Assembly (NCBI GenBank): GCA_012269805.1
Contig: JAAXJP010000468.1
Span: 12,750 to 18,106 of the forward strand
Direction: 5' to 3'
DNA from: Rubrivirga sp.
Lineage (GTDB): Bacteria > Bacteroidota > Rhodothermia > Rhodothermales > Rubricoccaceae
DNA length: 5,357 bases
The notes under the pieces: model-generated
What the model was told of the DNA's origin: nothing
The model's input: the letters and a program-made list of their open reading frames with translations, nothing else
The model's database searches: none
Position numbers and translations under genes: made by a program
Shown: positions 1-4,920 of the stretch, piece after piece
Layout of the letters: every line of letters begins with the position of its first letter
Position numbering within the stretch: position 1 is the first letter of the stretch

Positions 1-1200
1 ACGATCCACAAGATGCGGGCGCCGGGGATGACCTGGAACCGGATGCCGCTCTTCCTGTGGTCGATCTACGCGACCTCGATCGTCCAAATTCTGGCCACGC
101 CCGTCATCGGCATCACGATGGTGCTCCTGGTCATGGAGCGGCTCCTGGGCGTCGGCATCTTCGACCCGGCCCTCGGCGGCGACCCGGTCCTGTTCCAGCA
201 CTTTTTCTGGTTCTACAGCCACCCGGCCGTCTACATCATGATCCTGCCGGCGTTCGGCGTGATCTCGGAGCTGATGGGGACGTTCAGCCGCCAGCGGGTC
301 TACGGCTACCGCGCCGTGGCCCTCTCGTCCGTGGCGATCGCGTTGCTCGGCTTCCTCGTCTGGGGCCACCACATGTTCACCTCCGGCCAGAGCCCGGTGA
401 GCTCGGTTGTGTTCTCGCTGATCACGTTCCTGATCGGCATCCCGTCCGGGATCAAGATCTTCAACTGGATCTGGACGATGTACAAGGGCTCGGTCTGGCT
501 CAAGACGCCGATGCTCTACGCGCTGACGTTCCTGTTCCTGTTCACGATCGGTGGCGTGACGGGCATCATGGTAGGCGCGCTCGCCGTCGACATCCACCTC
601 CACGACACGTACTTCGTGGTCGCCCACTTCCACTACGTGATGATGGGCGGGACCGTGATGGCCTTCCTCGGCGGCATCCACTACTGGTGGCCGAAGATGA
701 CGGGCAAGCTCTACAACGAGACGCTGGGCAAGGTCTCGGCGCTGCTCGTCTTCCTCGGCTTCAACATGACGTTCTTTATCCAGTTCGTCATGGGCAGCCA
801 GGGCATGCCGCGCCGGTACTACGACTACCCGGACATGCCGTGGCTCGAGCCGCTCCACCAGGCCTCGACGATCGGGTCCTACGTGCTCGGCCTCGGCCTC
901 CTCGTGGTCCTCATCAACGGGATGCTCTCGCTGCGGAAGAAGACGCCGAAGGCGCCGGGCAACCCGTGGGGCGGCGCGACGCTCGAGTGGACGCACACGA
1001 CGAGCCCGCCGGACCACCACAACTTCCACCACACGCCGCTCGTGACCCACGGGCCGTACGACTACGAGGTCCTCTTCCAGACGTCCGGCGACAGCCAGCG
1101 CGGCGCGCCGGTCCCGGTCGTCGAGGTCGGCGGACCGCAGGAGATGGACAAGTCCGTCGACGACGGCACGCGCCAGCCCGACTCCCCGAGCGACATGTAA
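1..1200 (+). CDS. coxA: Cytochrome c oxidase subunit I, A2-type (5'-truncated by window edge)
   Basis: This is the catalytic subunit of a haem-copper terminal oxidase of the inner membrane; it reduces O2 to water and pumps protons. The frame is open from base 1, so the visible 399 residues are the C-terminal part of a protein usually 550-600 residues long. About eight membrane helices are visible, matching helices V-XII. Active-site residues are in order: FYSHPAVY (211-234), with the CuB-ligand His at 220-222 and the cross-link Tyr at 232-234; the CuB His-His pair at 367-372; the K-channel Lys in PSGIK at 454-456; HDTYF, with the Mg-site His/Asp at 601-606; and HFH at 625-633, giving the haem a3 and haem a ligands. 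Ala replaces the Glu of the common HPEVY, and Tyr-Ser precede the His, which defines the A2 subtype. The hydrophilic tail contains the usual NPWGG...LEWT and DHHNF motifs. Subunit II probably lies just upstream, outside the window. Identity is essentially certain. Confidence 0.98.
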   Translation, partial: TIHKMRAPGMTWNRMPLFLWSIYATSIVQILATPVIGITMVLLVMERLLGVGIFDPALGGDPVLFQHFFWFYSHPAVYIMILPAFGVISELMGTFSRQRVYGYRAVALSSVAIALLGFLVWGHHMFTSGQSPVSSVVFSLITFLIGIPSGIKIFNWIWTMYKGSVWLKTPMLYALTFLFLFTIGGVTGIMVGALAVDIHLHDTYFVVAHFHYVMMGGTVMAFLGGIHYWWPKMTGKLYNETLGKVSALLVFLGFNMTFFIQFVMGSQGMPRRYYDYPDMPWLEPLHQASTIGSYVLGLGLLVVLINGMLSLRKKTPKAPGNPWGGATLEWTHTTSPPDHHNFHHTPLVTHGPYDYEVLFQTSGDSQRGAPVPVVEVGGPQEMDKSVDDGTRQPDSPSDM

Positions 1201-1205
1201 CCGGC

Positions 1206-1239
1206 CCGCCTCGGCCTCCCGCCGGAGCGCCCGAGGCGG
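1206..1239 (+). other. Stem-loop in the coxA-coxC gap
   Basis: A perfect 9-bp inverted repeat (1206-1214 pairs with 1231-1239) encloses 16 nt, within which 1216-1219 can pair with 1224-1227 around a 4-nt loop. It begins 5 nt after the coxA stop and ends 24 nt before the coxC start. No T-run follows, so it does not look like an intrinsic terminator. A role as an intercistronic stability or processing element, or partial attenuator, is inference. Confidence 0.5.
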
Positions 1240-1263
1240 ACCCGCCCGACCCGCACACACCCC

Positions 1264-2403
1264 ATGGCAACGTCCCACTCCGTCACGGTCGACGACCCGC
1301 ACGCCGCGCACGGCGGTGACGGGCACGGGCACGAGGAGCACATGCTCGTCGGGCACGACGGCCAGCTCCACCCGTCGCGCCTCCAGCACTTTTTCGTCTC
1401 CTCCGAGCAGCAGTTCGAGGCCTCGAAGCTGGGCATGTGGCTGTTCCTGGCGACGGAGATCCTGCTCTTCGGCGGGATGTTCGTGGCCTACGGCATCTTC
1501 CGCGTCCTGTACCCCGAGCTCTACGAGCAGGCGAGCCTCCAACTCGACACGGTCCTCGGCGCGGCGAACACGCTCGTCCTCCTGCTCTCGTCGCTCACGA
1601 TGGCGTGGGCCATCCGCGGCGCGCAGATGGACAACCGGAAGGTGCTCGTGGGCAACCTCGTCGCCACGATCGTGCTGGCCTCGGGCTTCCTCGTGGTCAA
1701 GTATTTCGAGTACACCCACAAGTTCGAGCTCGGCATCTGGCCGGGCGTCAACTTCGAGCTGGACGAGGGGACCCAGCGGGTCAGCGACCTGACGGGCGCC
1801 GTCGCCCTGACGCCCGCGTTCACGCCGGCCGGGGGAGAGGAGGGCGCCCCCGAGGCGACCAACGAGACTGAGGACGCCGAGGTGGTCGAGGCCGACGCCG
1901 GCGCGCTCGGGGCCGCCGACGCCCCGCTCGCCGGCGAGGACCAGGCCGCGCCGGCCGGCGACGACGACGCGGTCCCCGACAGCCCGGCGGCGACCGGCGA
2001 GGGCGGCGGCGAGGCTGCTGCAGGCGAAGGCGTGGGCGCGGAGGCGGCCGTCGACGTGACGGCCGGGCCCGCGGCCGCCGCCAACCTCGACGCGCCCGGC
2101 GAGCTGGCGTCGGCCGGCCTCGAGACCGAGCACGGCGACGACCACGGCTCGGGCCACGGCCGCGAGGGCGAGATCTTCTCGAACCGCCGCGCCGGCATCT
2201 TCTTCGCCATCTACTACGTGATGACGGGGATCCACGCGCTCCACATCGTCATCGGGATCATCGCGATCGGCTTCCTGGTGTTCTTCGCCCAGCGCGGCGA
2301 CTACTCCAGCGTGTGGTACACCCCGGTCGAGAACGTGGGCCTGTACTGGCACATCGTCGACATCATCTGGATTTTCGTCTTCCCCCTCATGTACCTGATC
2401 TAG
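1264..2403 (+). CDS. coxC: Cytochrome c oxidase subunit III with long acidic insert
   Basis: This is the non-catalytic core subunit III, which packs against subunit I and supports proton uptake and turnover stability. It is 379 residues, whereas five-helix subunit III proteins are usually about 200-260. Helices lie near residues 55-80, 96-117, 127-148, 311-341 and 356-379; the first two helices of the seven-helix form are absent. Family signatures are Glu65 in ATEILLFGG, TGIHALHIVIG at 321-331, and YWHIVDIIW followed by FPLMYL at the C-terminus. The N-terminus is His-rich (nine His in residues 5-42). Between helices 3 and 4 there is a stretch of residues 173-299 with no Lys or Arg and 28 Asp/Glu, mostly Ala/Gly/Pro otherwise. 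The ATG at 1264 was chosen because it retains the His-rich leader and follows coxA by 63 nt; no Shine-Dalgarno is visible. A later in-frame ATG exists at residue 27. It lies in the operon with coxA and coxD. Confidence 0.96.
   Translation: MATSHSVTVDDPHAAHGGDGHGHEEHMLVGHDGQLHPSRLQHFFVSSEQQFEASKLGMWLFLATEILLFGGMFVAYGIFRVLYPELYEQASLQLDTVLGAANTLVLLLSSLTMAWAIRGAQMDNRKVLVGNLVATIVLASGFLVVKYFEYTHKFELGIWPGVNFELDEGTQRVSDLTGAVALTPAFTPAGGEEGAPEATNETEDAEVVEADAGALGAADAPLAGEDQAAPAGDDDAVPDSPAATGEGGGEAAAGEGVGAEAAVDVTAGPAAAANLDAPGELASAGLETEHGDDHGSGHGREGEIFSNRRAGIFFAIYYVMTGIHALHIVIGIIAIGFLVFFAQRGDYSSVWYTPVENVGLYWHIVDIIWIFVFPLMYLI
1327..1342 (+). repeat. 16-nt direct repeat, copy 1 (coxC His-rich leader)
   Basis: The 16 bases GGGCACGAGGAGCACA here are identical to 2477-2492 in coxD. 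Both copies are read in the same frame as Gly-His-Glu-Glu-His, close to the N-terminus of each protein. Confidence 0.7.
1780..2160 (+). other. Acidic low-complexity insert encoded within coxC
   Basis: Codons 173-299 of coxC encode a segment with no Lys or Arg, 28 acidic residues and many Ala, Gly and Pro, ending in a His cluster (EHGDDHGSGHG, 289-299). Conserved-looking family sequence resumes at FSNRRAG (305-311), just before helix 4. It is very likely disordered. Counting helices from the cytoplasmic N-terminus of standard subunit III puts this loop on the periplasmic side. The reading frame is continuous across it, so this is an in-frame expansion, not a broken gene. Confidence 0.8.
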
Positions 2404-2433
2404 CGAGCCGGGCGCCGGACGGGCGCCGCTCGC
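2403..2433 (+). other. Stem-loop immediately after the coxC stop
   Basis: Positions 2403-2408 pair with 2428-2433 (6 bp). After a 2-nt bulge, 2411-2416 pair with 2422-2427 (6 bp) around a 5-nt loop. The hairpin starts at the last base of the coxC stop codon. There is no following T-run, and coxD begins 19 nt after its end, so an RNA-stability, processing or attenuation element is more plausible than a full terminator. The function is inferred. Confidence 0.5.
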
Positions 2434-2448
2434 GGATCGGACCGATCT
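2434..2448 (+). other. Imperfect palindrome just upstream of the coxD start
   Basis: GGATCGGACCGATCT is a near-perfect dyad: GATCGG and CCGATC flank a single central A, and the outermost pair is G-T. It ends 4 nt before the coxD ATG and occupies the place a ribosome-binding site would hold. It could be a small RNA hairpin affecting coxD translation, or a chance palindrome. Confidence 0.35.
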
Positions 2449-2452
2449 GACC

Positions 2453-3049
2453 ATGGCAGACCACACGCACACCGAGGGGCACGAGGAGCACACCGGCCAC
2501 GGCGGCCACCACGTGTTCGACGCGGCGACGCTGAAGAAGACGTTCTTCATCCTCGTCGGCCTCACCATCCTCACCGTCGTCCTCGCGCTCTGGGAGCGCG
2601 GCTACGCCAACGTGTTCGGGCTCGAGTTCGAGTTCCCGGCCCTCCCGCTCGGGGTCCTCAGCGTCCCCGTCGCCCTCGCCATCGCGGGGACGAAGGTGTA
2701 CTGGGTCGCGTCGCGCTTTATGGGGCTCAAGTTCGAGAAGACCAAGACGAACGCGCTCGTCTTCCTGGGCAGCTCCTCGTTCCTGCTCGTCTTCTTCGGG
2801 TTCACCTGGCTCGACTTCGCCTTCCGCGACACGTTCGAGGAGCTGTCGGCCGTCCCGACCGACGTGCTCGAGGAGGAGGTCCTGCAGGCCCAGGAGGTCC
2901 AGACCGAGATCGCCGACGAGTTCGACGCGGTCCCGCTCGTCCGCGAGACGCCTGACGCCGACCTGTTCCGGGTGCCCGAGACCGACGCCGCGGGCTCGCA
3001 GGCGCTCGACGCGGCCGTGACCACGCCGGCCGAGGCCGCGACGGAATAA
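2453..3049 (+). CDS. coxD: Cytochrome c oxidase subunit IV-like protein with acidic C-terminal tail
   Basis: This is a small accessory membrane subunit of the oxidase, of the prokaryotic COX4/CtaF kind, thought to aid assembly or stability of the complex. It has 198 residues against about 100-120 usual for the family. The N-terminus is His-rich (seven His in residues 4-20). Three helices follow near residues 30-47, 64-86 and 101-120. The segment TKVYWVASRFMGLKFE (80-95) corresponds to the family's Lys-containing helix 2 and its FMHLKFE-like end, here with Gly in place of the usual His. Residues 126-198 form a tail with 20 acidic and only two basic residues (Arg164, Arg173). With three helices and a cytoplasmic N-terminus, the tail would face the periplasm. 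The gene starts 49 nt after coxC, a gap filled by two inverted repeats, and ends 5 nt before the next gene. Family assignment rests on position, helix pattern and that motif. Confidence 0.88.
   Translation: MADHTHTEGHEEHTGHGGHHVFDAATLKKTFFILVGLTILTVVLALWERGYANVFGLEFEFPALPLGVLSVPVALAIAGTKVYWVASRFMGLKFEKTKTNALVFLGSSSFLLVFFGFTWLDFAFRDTFEELSAVPTDVLEEEVLQAQEVQTEIADEFDAVPLVRETPDADLFRVPETDAAGSQALDAAVTTPAEAATE
2477..2492 (+). repeat. 16-nt direct repeat, copy 2 (coxD His-rich leader)
   Basis: This is identical to 1327-1342 in coxC and encodes residues 9-13 (GHEEH) of CoxD in the same codon phase. See copy 1. Confidence 0.7.
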
Positions 3050-3054
3050 GCCCG

Positions 3055-3360
3055 ATGCTGCCGCCTGTCGCCGCCCTGTTCGTCGCCTTCTTCTGGATCG
3101 CGGTGCCGGCGATCCTCCTGATGGCGGTGTGGGCAGGCGTCACGGCCTACCAGCTTCTCTTCCACGACGACGTGCTCCCCTCGCAGCCGGCCCCCCCCAG
3201 GCGGTGGACCGGGCAGGGCGAGTCGGTCCCGGTCCGCCTCCGGGACATCGTCGAGGACGAGCGCGCCCGCCGGTCGGTGGCCGAGGCCGCCTCGGGCGAT
3301 GGTCCGGCCGGGCCCCCGGCGCACCCGATGTTCGACGACCTCTGGCTCCGGCGGAACTAG
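3055..3360 (+). CDS. Small membrane protein of unknown function, last gene of the cox operon
   Basis: I do not recognise this 101-residue protein. Residues 5-36 are strongly hydrophobic, either one long membrane helix or a tight hairpin (Pro18 lies in the middle). A Pro/Arg-containing linker follows (PSQPAPPRRW, 42-51), then a polar, charged soluble part with a probable short helix (VRLRDIVEDERARRSVAEAA, 60-79) and an ending HPMFDDLWLRRN. The start lies only 5 nt after the coxD stop, which argues for translational coupling and membership of the oxidase operon. Third-position GC bias matches the neighbours, supporting real coding. Possible roles are an accessory or assembly subunit of the oxidase, but that is inference from position alone. 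An 8-C run lies inside the gene. Confidence 0.8.
   Translation: MLPPVAALFVAFFWIAVPAILLMAVWAGVTAYQLLFHDDVLPSQPAPPRRWTGQGESVPVRLRDIVEDERARRSVAEAASGDGPAGPPAHPMFDDLWLRRN
3191..3198 (+). repeat. Homopolymer run of eight C
   Basis: Eight consecutive C bases lie within codons 46-48 (Ala-Pro-Pro) of the small membrane-protein gene. Tracts of this length are prone to slippage in replication and to sequencing error. Loss of one C would shift reading into the metF frame, which is open from here to the metF stop. Confidence 0.8.
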
Positions 3361-3469
3361 CGGCTGGCCGTGGGAGGGCCCCTGCTCTCTGTGCCGCCGG
3401 GGCGGCTGCCTTCGGCTGGCGGGCGCCCGGCACGTGAGAGATCTTGCCGTCCCTCCCCGGACCGCCCTG
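3361..3469 (+). promoter_or_regulatory. Intergenic gap before metF, probable site of its promoter
   Basis: The 109 nt between the small membrane-protein gene and metF hold no supportable gene. Short GC-rich dyads are present (for example 3393-3397 with 3402-3406, and 3391-3396 with 3428-3433), but they compete with one another and no T-run follows, so I do not call a terminator. The least GC-rich part, AGATCTTG at 3439-3446, lies 23 nt before the metF ATG and only weakly resembles a Bacteroidota TAnnTTTG box. The gap is the natural place for a metF promoter, but no convincing promoter can be read. Confidence 0.25.
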
Positions 3470-4429
3470 ATGAAAGTCACCGAGCACTACGATCGCGCCG
3501 ACGGCCCGCTCTTCTCGTACGAGATCATCCCGCCCATGCGCGGGACGTCGGTGGGCGACGTGCTCGGCGTGGTCGAGCAGTTGAAGCCGTACGACCCGCC
3601 CTTCATCGACGTCACGAGTCACTCGGCGGAGAAGGTCTACGAGGAGATGGCCGACGGGACCATCCGGAAGCGCGTCAAGCGGAAGCGGCCCGGCACGCTC
3701 GGCCTGTGCGCCGCCATCCAGCACCGGTTCGGCATCGACGCCGTGCCCCACATCCTCTGCCTCGGGTTCTCGCAGGAGGAGACCGAGGACGCGCTCATCG
3801 AGCTCAACTACCTCGGCATCCACAACGTCCTCGCCGTCCGCGGCGACGACACGAACGTGGTCAAGTCCCACCGGCCCGACCGCCACCAGCACCCCTACGC
3901 CTGTGACCTCGTCGGCCAGATCCGGGACATGAACGAGGGGCGCTACCTCGAAGACCTCCTCGACGCCGCGCCGACCGACTTCTGCATCGGCGTCGGCGGG
4001 TACCCCGAGAAGCACGTCGACGCGCCGAACATGACGTGGGACGTCCTGAACCTCAAGCGGAAGGTCGACGCCGGGGCCGACTACGTGGTCTCGCAGATGT
4101 TCTTCGACAACCGCCACTACCTGGCCTGGGTCGAGAAGTGCCGCGACGTGGGGATTGACGTGCCGATCGTGCCGGGGCTCAAGATCCTGACGTCGAAGCG
4201 GCACCTCCGGTCGCTCCCGCGCTCGTTCCACACCGAGATCCCGGAGGCCCTCGCAGCCGAGGTCGAGGCGGCGAAGCCTGAGCACGTGGCCGAGGTCGGC
4301 GTCGAGTGGGCGCGCAAGCAGGCCGAGGAGCTCCTCGACGCCGGCGTGCCCGGCATCCACTTCTACATCATGTCGACGGCGAAGCACGTCGTCCGTGTGG
4401 CCGAGCCGCTGCGGAAGCTGGTGGGCTGA
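3470..4429 (+). CDS. metF: 5,10-methylenetetrahydrofolate reductase
   Basis: This is a soluble flavoprotein that reduces 5,10-methylene-THF to 5-methyl-THF, the methyl donor for methionine synthesis. The 319-residue length is normal for bacterial MetF. Visible landmarks of the FAD-binding TIM barrel are FSYEIIPP (15-22), with Glu18 at the place of the catalytic Glu28 of E. coli; VPHILCLGF (92-100); LAVRGDD (121-127), with the Asp near the flavin; GYPEKH (177-182); VVSQMFFDN (206-214); VPIVPGLKIL (231-240); and GIHFYIMS (295-302). PPFIDVT (43-49) and the YPEKH form resemble Bacteroidota MetF. The frame is open upstream, with an ATG at 3299, but the ATG at 3470 is chosen because the protein then begins at the usual place before the first strand and the upstream 57 codons look non-coding (Arg/Gly/Cys-rich, overlapping the previous gene). 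No Shine-Dalgarno is seen. It is same-strand with the cox genes but separated by 109 nt, so probably a separate unit. Confidence 0.97.
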   Translation: MKVTEHYDRADGPLFSYEIIPPMRGTSVGDVLGVVEQLKPYDPPFIDVTSHSAEKVYEEMADGTIRKRVKRKRPGTLGLCAAIQHRFGIDAVPHILCLGFSQEETEDALIELNYLGIHNVLAVRGDDTNVVKSHRPDRHQHPYACDLVGQIRDMNEGRYLEDLLDAAPTDFCIGVGGYPEKHVDAPNMTWDVLNLKRKVDAGADYVVSQMFFDNRHYLAWVEKCRDVGIDVPIVPGLKILTSKRHLRSLPRSFHTEIPEALAAEVEAAKPEHVAEVGVEWARKQAEELLDAGVPGIHFYIMSTAKHVVRVAEPLRKLVG

Positions 4430-4434
4430 GGCCG

Positions 4435-4456
4435 CCCGCCTCGACGCCGGGGTGGG
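4435..4456 (+). terminator. Candidate 3' hairpin of metF
   Basis: Five nt after the metF stop, 4435-4443 can pair with 4448-4456 around a 4-nt loop (ACGC), giving 9 bp of which two are G-U. The G-U pairs become A-C mismatches in the opposite transcript, so the structure favours the plus-strand (metF) RNA. No T-run follows, so this is a weak intrinsic terminator candidate; it may act as a 3'-end stabiliser between the convergent genes. Confidence 0.3.
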
Positions 4457-4461
4457 AGGGG

Positions 4462-4914
4462 CTAGACGCCGGCCGCCTCCAGATAGCGGTCCTCCAGGGC
4501 GCGCATCGCCGCGCGCTGGTCGTCCGTCGCGTCGTCGTGGCCGCAGAGGTGGAGGACGCCGTGGGCGACGTAGCGGAGGGCCTCGGTCTCCATCGGGACG
4601 CCGAACTCGGGGGCCCGCTCGGCGGCGGTGTCGAGGTCGACGTAGATCTCGCCGTCGATCCGGCCCTCGGCCTGCGCCTCCTCGTCGAGCACGAACGACA
4701 CGACGTCGGTATCGTAGTCGTGGCCCAGCCACTCGCGGTTGAGTTCGTGGACGAGCGCGTGGTCGCCCAGGATCACGCCGAGGTGGACCACCTCGGCGCC
4801 CTCGCCACCACACACGGCCTCGACGACGGCGCGGACCGCGGCCTCGTCCAGGCGGAGCGTCGCGTGCTCGGGATGGACCTCGAGGCCCTCCGCCTCAGGA
4901 CCGCCCGTGTTCAC
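4462..4914 (-). CDS. ybeY: Endoribonuclease YbeY (16S rRNA maturation, UPF0054 family)
   Basis: This is a single-domain metal-dependent RNase needed for 16S rRNA 3'-end maturation and ribosome quality control. The call rests on LNREWLGHDYDTDVVSF (58-74), the family's LN..yR..d..TDVLSF motif; GEIYVDL (88-94); and HGVLHLCGHDD (118-128), the metal site. The first two ligands are His118 and His122. The third position, normally His (HGxLHLxGxDH), is Asp128, and a His sits two residues earlier at 126. As I recall, Bacteroidota YbeY also has Asp there, so this is probably a lineage variant. The start is taken as GTG at 4914, giving 150 residues, normal for the family. It overlaps the upstream stop as GTGA, indicating translational coupling; a longer frame reaching back to 5061 adds an Arg-rich, non-family segment and is rejected. 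The gene converges on metF with 32 nt between stop codons. Confidence 0.95.
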   Translation of the reverse strand: MNTGGPEAEGLEVHPEHATLRLDEAAVRAVVEAVCGGEGAEVVHLGVILGDHALVHELNREWLGHDYDTDVVSFVLDEEAQAEGRIDGEIYVDLDTAAERAPEFGVPMETEALRYVAHGVLHLCGHDDATDDQRAAMRALEDRYLEAAGV

Positions 4915-4920
4915 GCCTCC
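4911..4920 (-). promoter_or_regulatory. GTGA stop/start overlap with adjacent GGAGG
   Basis: On the minus strand, the TGA stop of the upstream gene (4913-4911) shares bases with the GTG start of ybeY (4914-4912). A GGAGG (4920-4916) sits only 1 nt before the GTG. That is too close for a standard Shine-Dalgarno, so termination-reinitiation is the likelier mode of ybeY translation. This overlap is the main reason for the chosen ybeY start. Confidence 0.7.

Noticed and set aside
57..1319. A 420-codon plus-strand frame overlapping coxA
   Set aside because: It is an Arg/Pro/His-rich shadow of coxA; all oxidase motifs lie in the other frame.
1521..2210. A 229-codon antisense frame over the coxC insert
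   Set aside because: The Ser/Ala/Pro-rich translation mirrors the low-complexity insert; there is no family signature or sensible start context.
3299..3469. N-terminal extension of metF from the ATG at 3299
   Set aside because: The added 57 residues resemble no part of MetF, overlap the preceding gene and have shadow-like composition.
3361..3469. Intrinsic terminator of the cox operon or clear promoter for metF
   Set aside because: Only short competing GC dyads without a T-run are present, and the best promoter-like string (3439-3446) is a weak match.
3140..4813. Very long antisense open frame (557 codons, minus strand) across metF and flanks
   Set aside because: The translation is Arg/Gly/Pro-rich at one end and Asp/Val/His-rich over metF, as expected for a mirror of GC-rich codons. 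The plus-strand metF match is unambiguous and ybeY occupies its 5' part.
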